DNA of 64,000 bases from Nodosilinea sp. FACHB-131 (GCF_014695395.1 NZ_JACJOF010000024.1:1-64000), one strand, 5' to 3'. Shown: positions 43,897 to 53,359, numbered from the stretch's first letter. Made by a program: numbers and translations. The notes: a model not told the origin generated them from the sequence alone.

Positions 43897-44940
43897 TCAT
43901 GGGAGCGGGTCGCTGGTGCGGGCCTTAAGAATGGCCTGAAGCTCGGCGGGTAGATTCTCAAAGAAGCTATAGCCAGTGGCTATTTCAATGCGTTGGACTG
44001 AGGTTTGGTAGCGACGCCAGTCAGGGCTGACCTGGTTGCTGTTGGGCAGGTCAACGGCAATTATTTGACTGTCACTGCCAATGCCTAAACCTCCGTCGGG
44101 GAGGCGATCGTACACCACGATGATTTTCCACAGGCGAGAGGGTATGACAATGGTGCGGTTGCTGATGCTGCCCTGGCTGCCGTAGGCGCCAGCAAACACG
44201 TGCAGGCTGTGGTCGTACTGGTAGACCAGCGATCGCCCATATTCCTCCAGTTCCCGCCAGGTGCCACGGTTGTTGTCAGGGGCCTGGGGAATGATGTTGG
44301 TCATCAAAAAGGTGGCAGCGTTGTCGCTTACGCTGCCGGTGCGATCGCCCGAGGGCACCACGTGGCCGCGATCGTAGCCGCTGCCCCGATAGTCGTTGGG
44401 AAGAACCTGGTAAAACCCAGCGGGCAGCGCTCCGTCGGGACGAAAGTCGTCCTGGCGATCGGTGGAGCCCAACCAAGCGGCATCGACTTCCCAACTGGCC
44501 CAGTTGAGCCCGTTGCGATCGCGGCTGTAGCTGAGTGCGTATTGATTGCGCTGAATTAAATAGTTATTGGGGTTGGTGGTCGCCGCCTGACTGGGGTTAC
44601 CCAACGCCAGGTGGGGGTTGCTAGAGGGTGAGGCCGGTGGATCGACAGCCGGTGTTTCGGCGGGCAGCAGCTCGCAGGCTCTACCGTTGCCGTCACCGTC
44701 GAGGCCGTAGGGATCGCCCCCAAAGGCATCGAGCACTGCCTGAGCTTGGGACTGGCTAGCGAAGTCGCCACAGTTGCAGTCGTCATCGACGCAGGGAGGT
44801 AGGGTTGATACATCTACAGGGGTAACCCAATTAAGCATCGACAGCAGGTTCCCACAGCCTGCCAGCCCCAACGCCAGGACCACCAACGACAGTCGGCTCC
44901 AGAGACGCCGTCGAGAAAATATCATTGCCAACTGCCTCAT
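43897..44940 (-). CDS. Secreted/lipoprotein DNA/RNA non-specific endonuclease with excalibur domain
   Basis: The start at ATG 44940 is chosen because it opens a lipoprotein signal peptide (SLVVLALGLAGCG, cysteine at the lipobox); longer frames upstream lack this. Of 347 residues, about 45-85 form an excalibur calcium-binding repeat (CNCGDFAS and GLDGDGNGRACE). The rest is a NUC1-type beta-beta-alpha nuclease with catalytic YDRGHVVPSGDR and a downstream Asn/Glu metal region. It would degrade nucleic acids outside the cytoplasmic membrane. It diverges from sodN. Confidence 0.92.
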   Translation of the reverse strand: MRQLAMIFSRRRLWSRLSLVVLALGLAGCGNLLSMLNWVTPVDVSTLPPCVDDDCNCGDFASQSQAQAVLDAFGGDPYGLDGDGNGRACELLPAETPAVDPPASPSSNPHLALGNPSQAATTNPNNYLIQRNQYALSYSRDRNGLNWASWEVDAAWLGSTDRQDDFRPDGALPAGFYQVLPNDYRGSGYDRGHVVPSGDRTGSVSDNAATFLMTNIIPQAPDNNRGTWRELEEYGRSLVYQYDHSLHVFAGAYGSQGSISNRTIVIPSRLWKIIVVYDRLPDGGLGIGSDSQIIAVDLPNSNQVSPDWRRYQTSVQRIEIATGYSFFENLPAELQAILKARTSDPLP

Positions 44941-45218
44941 AGTTAAGCGGCCATTCCCTTGAAGATAATCATACAAATGTACTGAAGCCGAGCCTGAGCA
45001 CAACTGCCCGCCTTGCCAATTCTGGCCGATCGACCGCCAACAGCAGGGGCGGAGGTTGCGGAAGGGCTCAATAGCGTTAACAATATGAAACGTGGCCTGG
45101 CTTATCCCCCCGCCCGGCATAGGAATGTTTCACCCCGTCGGGTGCGGGGCTACCGCTCGGGCCAGGTGCAAAAAATTCTCGCTTTTTGCCCGTATTTCTA
45201 TTCATTACCAGGATGATT

Positions 45219-45692
45219 ATGCTCAACCAAGCAATCGCTAAGCTACAGGCATGGTTCCCCGCCGCCGCCGTCCACGCGCACTGCGACGGCCCCTGCGGCG
45301 TTTACGACCCCTCCTCGGCTCGCATTGCCGCCGAAGCCGTGCTGTCGATGACCAAAAAGCTGGTCGACCTTGAGGTGCCCGCCAGTGGTGATAAGGCCGC
45401 TTCCGTTGCCTACCACAACACCTTCGCCCGCTATACCGCCATCAAAGAAGAGCAGGCCCAAATCACCAAAGATGAGCTGTTGGTGCTTTGGACGGACTAC
45501 TTTAAGCCTGTGCACCTGGAGCAGTTCCCTGACCTACATGACACCTTTTGGAAAGCCGCTAAACTCTGCTCTGCCTGCAAGGTCGAAGTCAGTGTGCAGC
45601 ATGCCAACGAGCTGATGGAAGCCGTGCAGAAAATCCACGGCATTTTCTGGGCAACCAAGAACCGTGATGTGTCTTGGTACACCGCTAGCTAG
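45219..45692 (+). CDS. sodN: Nickel superoxide dismutase
   Basis: The 157-residue precursor starts from ATG 45219, with AGGA at 45210-45213; an ATG at 45213 would overlap that site. A leader of 20 residues ends before HCDGPCGVYDP, the nickel hook whose His1, Cys2 and Cys6 bind the metal after processing. The rest forms the four-helix bundle. The enzyme removes superoxide. sodX follows 129 bp downstream on the same strand and should encode the maturation peptidase. Confidence 0.98.
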   Translation: MLNQAIAKLQAWFPAAAVHAHCDGPCGVYDPSSARIAAEAVLSMTKKLVDLEVPASGDKAASVAYHNTFARYTAIKEEQAQITKDELLVLWTDYFKPVHLEQFPDLHDTFWKAAKLCSACKVEVSVQHANELMEAVQKIHGIFWATKNRDVSWYTAS

Positions 45693-45693
45693 A

Positions 45694-45819
45694 GGAGATG
45701 GGGAAGGTGAGGAAGATAGGGGGATGAGGGGGTGAGGGAGATAAGGGGGCTTTCCCTGACCTTCCCCACCCTCCTCACCTCCCTGACCTTCCCTACCTTC
45801 TTGCTTCCCACCCTCCCCG
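45694..45819. repeat. Polypurine tract followed by polypyrimidine tract between sodN and sodX
   Basis: From 45692 to 45749 the plus strand is almost pure purine (motifs GGGGAAGGTGAGG, GATGAGGGGGTGAGGG). From 45750 to 45819 it is almost pure pyrimidine (CCTGACCTTCCCC, CCTCACCTCCCTGACC). The two halves are imperfect inverted repeats of each other and could pair in RNA or form triplex-type DNA. It fills most of the spacer. Confidence 0.8.
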
Positions 45820-45821
45820 CC

Positions 45822-46193
45822 GTGACTTCCCCGTCGTTTCAGCCGCCGTCGCAGTTGCGCAACAGTCAGCTCACCGATCTGGTGCTCTGGCTGCTGCGCC
45901 AGCGACGGCGGTTTCGCATTGTGGGGACTTCGATGCTGCCTTTGTTAGAGCCGGGTACGGAGGTGTTAATCAACCCCTCCGCCTATGGCCCGCAGCGACC
46001 CCAGCCAGGCGATCTGGTGGTGGCCGAGCATCCTCGCCAGCCGGAGTTGCTGCTGATCAAGTGGGTGGTCTATGTCGATGCCGACGGCTGCTTTTTGCAG
46101 GGGCTGAATGCGGCGGAGAGCACCGACAGCCGCGAGTTTGGCCTGGTGCCCTGGGCGGGGCTGGTAGGCCAGGTTGTCTGCCGGCTGCCCTGA
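45822..46193 (+). CDS. sodX: Nickel-SOD maturation peptidase SodX (S26 type)
   Basis: I start at GTG 45822, because further upstream the frame only translates the pyrimidine tract into an artificial Leu/Pro/Thr run. The 123-residue product is a compact S26 signal-peptidase-like protein. The serine motif is VGTSMLPLLEPG and the general-base lysine lies in LLLIKWVVYVD, followed by GLNAAESTDSREFG. It should cut the sodN leader before His1. It is convergent with the HAD hydrolase gene, with 11 bp between the stops. Confidence 0.92.
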   Translation: MTSPSFQPPSQLRNSQLTDLVLWLLRQRRRFRIVGTSMLPLLEPGTEVLINPSAYGPQRPQPGDLVVAEHPRQPELLLIKWVVYVDADGCFLQGLNAAESTDSREFGLVPWAGLVGQVVCRLP

Positions 46194-46204
46194 GGGGAGT
46201 GGAG

Positions 46205-46801
46205 CTAGGAGAAGCTTTTCACAATGGCCATGACTTCGGTGGGAGAGTGGACGCGGTAGGCGTGAATGCCGAGGGCGCGGGCCGCTTCAACATTGCGCGC
46301 CCCGTCGTCGAAGAACGCTACGCTGTTGGCGGGGGCATCGAGCGCTGACAGCACATGCTCAAAGATGGCTGTACTGGGCTTGATCAGACCGATTTTGTAG
46401 GACAAAAATAGCTGGTCGAAGTAGTCAAAAAAGTCGTAGCGATCGCGCAGTCGTTCGTAGTGGGCGGGGTTGGTGTTCGACAGCAGCGATAGATGGTAGC
46501 GGGATTTGAGGGCCGTGAGCACGTCATTGCACTGGGGTAGCGGTGCCCGCACGATCTCTAAAAACTCATGCTGAACGACTGCGGGGGCGATCGCTAGACC
46601 AAAATCTTGCACAAAGGCGGCAGCAAAGGCATCAAAGTCGGTGCGGCCGCTCTCAAAATCGACGACGCAGGGGGCGCTGACCCAAAGGCGGTGGATCTCC
46701 TCGATAGTGATGGGACGACCCAGCAAGTCTTTGACTCGCTCAAGCCACTGTAGCTCGATCAGCACCCCACCCATATCAAACACAATGTGCGTAATGGCCA
46801 T
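46205..46801 (-). CDS. HAD family hydrolase
   Basis: This 198-residue HAD-IA phosphatase-like protein opens with IVFDMGGVLIEL (nucleophile Asp9). It carries LLSNTNPAHY (motif II) and the lysine in IGLIKPSTAIFEHV, and ends with VAFFDDGARNVEAA (acidic motif IV). The substrate is unknown; relatives dephosphorylate small metabolites such as sugar phosphates or FMN. No operon partner is evident. Confidence 0.92.
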   Translation of the reverse strand: MAITHIVFDMGGVLIELQWLERVKDLLGRPITIEEIHRLWVSAPCVVDFESGRTDFDAFAAAFVQDFGLAIAPAVVQHEFLEIVRAPLPQCNDVLTALKSRYHLSLLSNTNPAHYERLRDRYDFFDYFDQLFLSYKIGLIKPSTAIFEHVLSALDAPANSVAFFDDGARNVEAARALGIHAYRVHSPTEVMAIVKSFS

Positions 46802-47208
46802 CGTCGTTGCTCCGCTGAAAATTGACCAGCCTTACCTTACCGGGCTTTGTTCTTGCTTTGCCTTTGTGGCAGTGATTGGGGTCAGATTTAGTGGGCGTCT
46901 CGGCTAGATATCTGTGGGCCGATTAGGGATGATTGAGATATTACCGCTTGTGACAGGAGATTACGTTTTTTCTCGGCTGTTGCTGTTGCCGGACTCCTGC
47001 GATCGCCCCAAAGCCGCAACGGTAGAGCCTTTCGTCTTTATGTCACAACGTAACGGCCGGATTGTAACAGCATTGCCGAAAGAATAATTCACACTGGCGG
47101 CCAATAAAGTTCGCTAGGCTGAAATCATTGATAAATAAGGAACTCAGCCCAAAGCCCCGAGTTTCTGACCCAGCACTTCACCTATCATCCCTCACTAGGC
47201 ATATATTC
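46802..47208. other. Intergenic region upstream of a membrane protein gene
   Basis: This spacer of about 400 bp lies between the divergent HAD and membrane-protein genes. It has no convincing open frame; an in-frame extension of the membrane protein to 47128 lacks a good start. TGTCACAACGTAACGG near 47041 and a HIP1 site near 46999 are the only notable features. Confidence 0.45.
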
Positions 47209-47739
47209 ATGAATTCGCTATCTCACCCCACCGCTAAACCCACCCCCTGGATCGGGGCAGTTGTGTTTGCGCTCATGTTTTGGTTCAGCAGCAGCCTGCT
47301 AATGGATTTTGTCATCATGCCCGGGCTGTTTGTTGGCGGCATGATGAGCCAGCCCGATTTTGGTTCGGCGGGCTACGCCATGTTTTGGGTATTTAATCGT
47401 CTAGAGCTGCTCTGCGCTGGCGTTATTTTGACCGGTCTATTGGCGGCTCGACAGTCTCGCCCCCAGCGCCCCGTGGTGGCCAGCGGCCTGCGCAGCCGTT
47501 GGGCCGTAGAGATCGGGCTAGGCCTGTTGGCCCTCACCCTGGTGCTGACCTATGCGATCGCCCCGGCCATGGCTGCCCTGGGTGCTTCCCTAGACCCCTT
47601 TGCCGCTACCGTTGAAGTACCCGGTGCGATGAACCAGATGCACGGGCTGTACTTTGGCTTAGAGGCCGTCAAGCTGCTGGGCTGTGGCGCGCTACTTAGC
47701 TTGCTCTACGGCGACCTCAGCCGAGCTGAGGAACTGTAG
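47209..47739 (+). CDS. Four-helix membrane protein (DUF4149-like)
   Basis: This 176-residue integral membrane protein has four hydrophobic segments (about 13-35, 58-80, 98-118 and 138-165). The start is ATG 47209; the frame reaches 47128 but that part is unlike protein. The layout, with a long first helix followed by a Pro-rich loop (FVIMPGLFVGGM) and MHGLYFGLEAVKL late in the protein, is reminiscent of DUF4149. I do not know its role. A strong bidirectional terminator follows. Confidence 0.78.
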   Translation: MNSLSHPTAKPTPWIGAVVFALMFWFSSSLLMDFVIMPGLFVGGMMSQPDFGSAGYAMFWVFNRLELLCAGVILTGLLAARQSRPQRPVVASGLRSRWAVEIGLGLLALTLVLTYAIAPAMAALGASLDPFAATVEVPGAMNQMHGLYFGLEAVKLLGCGALLSLLYGDLSRAEEL

Positions 47740-47762
47740 GTTCTTTGCCCTAATCTTTATCC

Positions 47763-47803
47763 AAAAGCCCCCCAATTCTTCATTAGAGAATTGGGGGGCT
47801 TTT
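47763..47803. terminator. Bidirectional rho-independent terminator
   Basis: A perfect 17-bp stem (AAAAGCCCCCCAATTCT with its complement at 47787-47803) around a 7-base loop carries A/T tracts on both sides. It can end transcripts from both converging genes, the membrane protein (stop 47739) and dnaJ (stop 47826). Confidence 0.95.
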
Positions 47804-47825
47804 AGTTGCGCTCGTTTTTAACAAT

Positions 47826-48809
47826 TTACAGGCGCGTGTTGGTCAGGCTTTGGCGTGGGTTAGTCGTGCGGCCATCGCGAATTTTTTCGTACAGCTGGCG
47901 CTCGGTGTCGCTGAGGCTTGTCGGTGGCGTAATCACCACTTTGATCAGCAGATCGCCGCGATCGCCCTTGGGTCGAGGCCAGCCCTTGCCTCGCAGCCGC
48001 AGAGTTTGACCCGAGCGCGTGCCCCCAGGTAGGTTCATGGTCACGCTACCATCGGGGGTAGGCACATCAATCTTGCCCCCCAGCACCGCCTCATCGGGGG
48101 TGATGGGTACCTCGGCCGTGAGGCTGTCGCCCTCTAAGGTAAAGAAGCTATGCCCCTCTAGCTGCACCACTAAATAAATATCGGCGGGCTGCTTGGTGTA
48201 GGGGTTCATCGGCCCCTTGCCCTTGAGGCGAATCTTGCTGCCCTGCTTGGCCCCCGGTGGAATGCGCACCTCCACACTGTCGTTGCCAATGCGCAGGCGC
48301 TTGTGGGCACCGTGGAAGGCTTCGCTAAAGGTGAGGCGAATGCTGGCCTCTTGATCAAAGGATTGGTTAGGGGCGGCTTCGTAGCCAAACCCAGGCCCAC
48401 CTGCCCCACCCCCCGGAGCACCATAGGGATAAGAGCGAGCACTGCCGCCGCCGGGGGTAGCAAAACGACCCAACAGCTCGTTGATGAACTCGTCAAAGCT
48501 GCCGTAGTTGCTAAAGTCAAAACCGCCCATGTCGCCGGGGCTGCCGTAGGCGGTGCCGGCTCCGGCTCGACTAGCCTGCTGCCAGTATTGACCGTACTGG
48601 TCGTACTTTTTGCGCTTGTCGGCGTCGGAGAGCACCTCGTAGGCTTCGCTCACCTCTTTAAACTTGGCCTCAGCGGTTTTGTCGTTGGGGTTCACATCGG
48701 GGTGGTACTTGCGGGCCAGCTTGCGAAAAGACTGCTTGATCTCGTCGGCACTTGCCGTGCGATTGACCCCCAGCACCGCGTAGTAGTCTTTAAAGCCCGT
48801 AGCAGCCAT
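47826..48809 (-). CDS. dnaJ: DnaJ/CbpA-type J-domain co-chaperone
   Basis: The product is a 327-residue Hsp40 protein. The J domain (6-72) has the HPD motif at 36-38 ([10 protein letters not shown]). A Gly/Ala-rich linker (about 85-135) and the C-terminal substrate-binding domains follow ([34 protein letters not shown]). There is no zinc-finger region, so this is a type II/CbpA-like protein that stimulates DnaK rather than the full DnaJ. An AGGA stands before the start (TAGGAGGATT upstream). Confidence 0.95.
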   Translation of the reverse strand: MAATGFKDYYAVLGVNRTASADEIKQSFRKLARKYHPDVNPNDKTAEAKFKEVSEAYEVLSDADKRKKYDQYGQYWQQASRAGAGTAYGSPGDMGGFDFSNYGSFDEFINELLGRFATPGGGSARSYPYGAPGGGAGGPGFGYEAAPNQSFDQEASIRLTFSEAFHGAHKRLRIGNDSVEVRIPPGAKQGSKIRLKGKGPMNPYTKQPADIYLVVQLEGHSFFTLEGDSLTAEVPITPDEAVLGGKIDVPTPDGSVTMNLPGGTRSGQTLRLRGKGWPRPKGDRGDLLIKVVITPPTSLSDTERQLYEKIRDGRTTNPRQSLTNTRL

Positions 48810-48978
48810 TCCAATCCTCCTAAAAACCCGCGACTCAAGTGGTGACTATTGTCCATAGCCAGCTTGGGGCTGGGAAGGGCGACCGCCGCTTCTGCCAGAC
48901 CCACATCTACCTCTGGGTTTAGCGTAGCAAACCCCACGCTCCAGGGAAGTTCGGTTTTCCAGGTTGGGGCGGGGCTAA

Positions 48979-50328
48979 TTAGGCTACCCCCACCACCGCA
49001 TCGAGTTCGGCGTAGTCGGGCAGGGTAGTGTCGATGGGGCTACCCTGGCGCAGGACGATGCGATCGCCCTGGGGCCGCGACAGCAGCTCGCTAAAGCTAC
49101 GGGCCTTGAATACCACCAGATCCGCCGGGCGGCTTGTGCCAATTAGCCCCGCCTCTAGGCCCATAATCTGGGCTGGGGTGCGGGTCACGGCTTGGGGCCA
49201 GTCGCCAATGGGGCGATCAAGCTGGCCAATGCGCACCGCCTGGGTAAACACCTCCACCATGTCGTGGTCACCGTAGGCAAAGAACGCGTCGCGGCAGTTG
49301 TCGCTGGCCAGGGCTACGGCCACTTCAAACTGACGCAGCTCAGGCAGCAGGGTGACGCCGCGATAGCGGGGCATGCGGCCCGGTTGGCGATCTTGCAGGT
49401 AGAGGTTACACATTGGCAGGCTGACGACGCTGATGCCGGTTTGCTTAAGCAAAGTCAAGGTATCTTGGGCGCGATCGCTCGCCTGCACCGAGAGACTACA
49501 GCAGTGGCCACAGTTGACCCGCCCAGCAAAGCCTCGCCGCAGTTTGGTCTCGGCCACCACCCGTAGGCCTTCGGCCTTGGGGTCAAGACTTTCATCGGCG
49601 TGAAAGTCGATGTCCAGACCCCGGGCCTCGGCCAGGGCAAAGGCGCGATCGATCTGAGTTTCCAGACCGGGTTGGGGATAGATGACTCCGCCTAAAACGC
49701 CGCCGTATCGGGCAACAGTATCCGCCAGATGTTTGCCCTCAGGGCGATCGTAGTAGTCCATCGACACTAGGCACACGGCCTGGAGCTCGATCTTGCCCCT
49801 CCATTCCTGCCGCAGCCGATCGAAGACCGCAAAGCTGATCTCCTCTTGCCCGTTCAAGCAGTCCAAATGGGTTCTAACGGCCTGAGTGCCGTGGGCATAG
49901 CTGCACCGCAGACCAAAGTTCATGCGGGGGTAAAGGTCTGCGGCACTCCAGTGGCTCTGGTCGGCATCGGCCGCTTGAAGAGCTGAGTTAAAGGTGCCAT
50001 CGGGGTTGGGGTTGCGAAACCAGGTGTGGCCTTTGTCCAAATGGGTGTGGCAGTCGGCGAAGCAGGGCCACACCATGCCCTGCCGCAGATCCCAGCTGGG
50101 CCATTCGGAATCGATGGGCTGACTAGTGGGGATAATTGCCGCAATGCGACCATCCTGAATTTCCAGGTGGGCAGCGACTAATTCTTCTGATATTGGAGGG
50201 GCGGCTAGAGCTGCGATCGCATTCCAGGTCACCGATTCGTCAACGCAGGCCAGGGGCAGTCGAGCATTTTGGAGCCAGTAGTGAGCCGAAGACTGTTGCA
50301 AAAACTGGGGCAGGGCGGTTGAATTCAT
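48979..50328 (-). CDS. Cytosine-deaminase-like amidohydrolase
   Basis: This 449-residue metal-dependent amidohydrolase (TIM barrel) has the metal ligands in CFADCHTHLDKGH, IDFHADESLD and VNCGHCCSLS, and the catalytic aspartate in VALASDNCRDAF. These fit the CodA/atrazine-chlorohydrolase-like group, with HADE in place of CodA's HCDE. It would deaminate cytosine or a related ring. It is a single gene between dnaJ and the small-ORF spacer. Confidence 0.9.
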   Translation of the reverse strand: MNSTALPQFLQQSSAHYWLQNARLPLACVDESVTWNAIAALAAPPISEELVAAHLEIQDGRIAAIIPTSQPIDSEWPSWDLRQGMVWPCFADCHTHLDKGHTWFRNPNPDGTFNSALQAADADQSHWSAADLYPRMNFGLRCSYAHGTQAVRTHLDCLNGQEEISFAVFDRLRQEWRGKIELQAVCLVSMDYYDRPEGKHLADTVARYGGVLGGVIYPQPGLETQIDRAFALAEARGLDIDFHADESLDPKAEGLRVVAETKLRRGFAGRVNCGHCCSLSVQASDRAQDTLTLLKQTGISVVSLPMCNLYLQDRQPGRMPRYRGVTLLPELRQFEVAVALASDNCRDAFFAYGDHDMVEVFTQAVRIGQLDRPIGDWPQAVTRTPAQIMGLEAGLIGTSRPADLVVFKARSFSELLSRPQGDRIVLRQGSPIDTTLPDYAELDAVVGVA

Positions 50329-50532
50329 AGTATTGGACTAAACAGCTGATTGAGATCACCGCCGCAGGGCTTCGGCATCACCGAGGTATAGAGCGTTTAT
50401 CACGGCAGTTTTAGCCCTACCAACCTACAGTGAGACTAGAGCCTGAGAGTCTAAGCCCCAAGATTCTAAAGTTAGATTCGGGAATACTTAGAGCACACAG
50501 TGTTTCTATCCTTAACCTGTAAGGTAAACGCC

Positions 50533-50619
50533 ATGGTTGACAACACAGCTTCTAAAATTTTCTGGCAGTCTGGCGCTTCGGTTTTTGGTTTTCTGCTGCT
50601 GGTGATTCTACTAGCCTGA
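50533..50619 (+). CDS. Possible 28-residue membrane peptide
   Basis: ATG 50533 to TGA 50617-50619 encodes a short peptide with a polar N-terminus (MVDNTASKIFWQSG) and a single hydrophobic helix (VFGFLLLVILLA), the shape of single-span subunits of photosynthetic or respiratory complexes. AAGGT lies just before the start. I cannot match it to a known Psb, Pet, Psa or Ndh subunit. The rest of the 50329-50762 spacer shows no other feature. Confidence 0.4.
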   Translation: MVDNTASKIFWQSGASVFGFLLLVILLA

Positions 50620-50762
50620 AAGGGCAGCGCTAGATGTTTCAGGTCGAGCTAAAGCAAATTTGGCAATTCTGACGCACACCCTAAAACCTCGCAAGGGCAT
50701 AGCCCGCTACATCTCTATTGACTAGCAACTGGGGATTCCGCGGATAGGATTTCCCAAAGAAA

Positions 50763-51734
50763 TTACGGATTTAACAAGGCTAGGGCCAGCGGTATTTGCT
50801 CCTTTACGGAGGCCGCCGATTGCTCTAGGGCCGCCTGCTCAGCTGGCGTAAGCGATAGCTCTAAAACGTCTTCAATTCCCCCCTGGCCCAGGCGGCAGGG
50901 CACGCCTAGGTAGAGATCACTCAGGCCATACTGGCCTGTCAGATGAGCGGCTATGGGCAGTATGCGCCGCTGGTTGAGCAGCATTGACTCTACCATGACG
51001 CAGGCCGAGGAGGCTGGTGCGTAGTAAGCACCCCCCTGCTTGAGCAGCTGCACAATTTCAGCACCGCCGTTGCGGGTGCGATCGATCAGCGCCTGGAGAC
51101 AGGGTGCAGGAATTAGCTCAGCCACCGGAATGCCGTTGACGGTAGTGTAGCTGGGCAGGGGCACCATTAGGTCGCCGTGGCCTCCCAGCACCATGGCTGA
51201 AACATCCCGCGGAGGCACTCCCAACTCCCAGGCAATGAAGGTTTGAAATCGGGCCGAGTCGAGCACTCCGGCCATGCCCATCACCCGCTGGGGAGGCAGG
51301 TCACTGGCTTTCCAGGCTAGGTAGGTCATGACATCGAGCGGGTTGGTGACTATAACCACGCTGGCCTGAGGCGATACGGCCAGGGCCTGGCGCAGGGTGT
51401 CGATCACAATCTTGCCGTTGACCTGGGTGAGATCGTCGCGGGTCATGCCGGGGCGGCGGGGCAGTCCAGCGGTAATTACCACAATGTCTGAGTTGGCGGT
51501 GTCATGGTAATCGTTGGTGCCCACAATGGTGCGGTTGTGCCCTTCGCAACCCGCCGCCTGGGATAGGTCGAGGGCGACACCTTGAGGGCGACCCTCAACA
51601 ATATCGACCAACACCACATTGGCCAGGTCGCGCTCCAACAGACGCTGGGCTAGGGTGCTGCCTACGTTGCCCGCCCCCACTACAGTAACCTGGCCAACCG
51701 AATTGCAAGCAGAGGGGGTAGAAAAGGCAGTCAT
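50763..51734 (-). CDS. mdh: Malate dehydrogenase (LDH-like type)
   Basis: This 323-residue NAD-dependent dehydrogenase has a Rossmann motif VTVVGAGNVGSTLA and the active loop AGLPRRPGMTRDDL. Arginine at the specificity position points to malate/oxaloacetate rather than lactate. The aspartate/histidine pair of the active site is in GVLDSARFQTFIA and VLGGHGDLMVPL. No operon partner is visible. Confidence 0.95.
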   Translation of the reverse strand: MTAFSTPSACNSVGQVTVVGAGNVGSTLAQRLLERDLANVVLVDIVEGRPQGVALDLSQAAGCEGHNRTIVGTNDYHDTANSDIVVITAGLPRRPGMTRDDLTQVNGKIVIDTLRQALAVSPQASVVIVTNPLDVMTYLAWKASDLPPQRVMGMAGVLDSARFQTFIAWELGVPPRDVSAMVLGGHGDLMVPLPSYTTVNGIPVAELIPAPCLQALIDRTRNGGAEIVQLLKQGGAYYAPASSACVMVESMLLNQRRILPIAAHLTGQYGLSDLYLGVPCRLGQGGIEDVLELSLTPAEQAALEQSAASVKEQIPLALALLNP

Positions 51735-52017
51735 AGCGTCAACACAGCGAAGGAGGGTATGGGGCTGGCCCCTTGTGGTGTCTTTGGCCTAAGGATGCTT
51801 CGATAGGCTAAAGACGCCGTCCATATTCTGGCGGATGCTAGTTAATTTATCCTGCAATTGTTGTGATTTAGATCATAGCGGTGGGTGACAGCTACATGAT
51901 GAAGCTGTGATTGGCTAGGCTTTTTAGAAACGCTCACCGACACTTCATACTGGGGTTATGAACGCCCTTCTAAAAATGGGAGATGCTAGAGCAACCCCCT
52001 GAAAAATCGTGCTTGCC

Positions 52018-53343
52018 ATGAAAATCTTTCCTGCCTTGTCTTGCTCCATATCCCCCGGTTCATTGCCTCCTATGGAACCCGCCTTTGAAGACAGCGACAG
52101 CACTAGCCTAGTGGCCGACATGGCGATCGCCCCTGACTGCAATGTTCGACTATTTGCGGCCAGTGAAACGATTTTTGTCGAGGGCAGCGCCGCCGATAAA
52201 GCCTACATTATTGAGTCGGGCTACGTTGAGATTTTCGTGGGTTCTGGCAACAATTCAATTCAGCTCAATGTTCTGGGGCCAGGGGATATTTTTGGGGAAA
52301 TGGGCATTATTGACGCCTCGCCTCGCTCGGCCTCGGCTAAAGCTCTTAGCCCCTGCCGCTGTATTGTGGTATCGGCAGCTCGAGTAGCTGAGCGCATCGA
52401 GTCGTCGTCGCCAATGGTGCGGCTGTTTATCTCTATGTCGCTGCATCGCAACCGAGCCTACAATACCTACATCAAGGCTCTGGCAAACCCTCACATGGGT
52501 CTGCCCAGCCCCGCTATAACTGAAAAAGCCTACGCTAAAAGTCAGCAACACCAGCAAATTTTAGACGACATCAAGCTAGAGTCTGACCTGCAAAATGCCG
52601 TCCACAACGATGAGCTGTCGTTGGTGTATCAGCCCCTTCTTAATCTCACTACAGGAACCATTGTGGGCTTTGAATCGCTGCTGCGGTGGCAGTGCCCTCA
52701 GCGCGGCTCTGTGACTCCTCTACGGTTTATTAGCTTGGCCGAAGAAACCTCGCTAATTTTGCCCATGGGCGACTGGATTTTAGATCACTCCTGCGCCGAT
52801 CTGCGCCGTTTTCAAAAGCACTTGGAAAGCCGAGGTCAGAACCGCGCTGGCTTTTTTATTAGCATTAACATCTCAGTACGTCAGTTCCAGCAGCCTGACT
52901 TTTTTGAGCGGTTAATTGCCTGCACTCAGCGCCATGGCGTTGAGGCCCAGCAGATTAAGCTAGAGGTGACGGAGCGGATCTTTTTGAATGAAGCTGAGGC
53001 CATTGACTCCATCGGCAAGTGCCGCGCCGCCGGATTTGAGGTTTCCCTCGACGACTTCGGCACCGGCTACTCTAGTCTCAACTATCTAGAGCGCTGCGAG
53101 ATCGACTGTTTGAAAATTGATCAGTCGTTCATTCAAAAGTTGTGCAGCAGCGATCGCGCCAAAATTTTAGTCGGCTCGATTATCGATATCGCTCGCCAAC
53201 TGGGTCTGCCCACCGTGGCTGAGGGCATTGAAACCCCTGCCCAGATGGCGGCTCTAAAATCGATGGGCTGTGACATTGGCCAGGGCTTTCTATTTAGCCC
53301 TCCCTTGCCGCTAAATGAGGCCCTGGCTCTGCTAGATCAGTAA
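52018..53343 (+). CDS. Cyclic-nucleotide-binding domain fused to an EAL phosphodiesterase
   Basis: From ATG 52018 (GTG 52009 and ATG 52072 are alternatives) the product has 441 residues. A CRP-like cNMP domain occupies about 45-165 (LFAASETIFVEG, GPGDIFGEMGIID). An EAL domain follows (about 195-440). The signature is ESL (VGFESLLRWQ), not EAL, but the metal and catalytic positions NISVRQF, VTERIF, LDDFGTGYSSL, KIDQSF, AEGIET and QGFLFSPPL are kept, so cyclic di-GMP hydrolysis is likely. There is no GGDEF domain. It is convergent with the host-attachment gene. Confidence 0.92.
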   Translation: MKIFPALSCSISPGSLPPMEPAFEDSDSTSLVADMAIAPDCNVRLFAASETIFVEGSAADKAYIIESGYVEIFVGSGNNSIQLNVLGPGDIFGEMGIIDASPRSASAKALSPCRCIVVSAARVAERIESSSPMVRLFISMSLHRNRAYNTYIKALANPHMGLPSPAITEKAYAKSQQHQQILDDIKLESDLQNAVHNDELSLVYQPLLNLTTGTIVGFESLLRWQCPQRGSVTPLRFISLAEETSLILPMGDWILDHSCADLRRFQKHLESRGQNRAGFFISINISVRQFQQPDFFERLIACTQRHGVEAQQIKLEVTERIFLNEAEAIDSIGKCRAAGFEVSLDDFGTGYSSLNYLERCEIDCLKIDQSFIQKLCSSDRAKILVGSIIDIARQLGLPTVAEGIETPAQMAALKSMGCDIGQGFLFSPPLPLNEALALLDQ

Positions 53344-53359
53344 ACTTGAGCTAGATTCG

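Noticed and set aside
45732-45821. N-terminal extension of SodX
   Set aside because: It only translates the polypyrimidine tract (Leu/Pro/Thr/Ser run) and lacks a ribosome site; GTG 45822 is more plausible.
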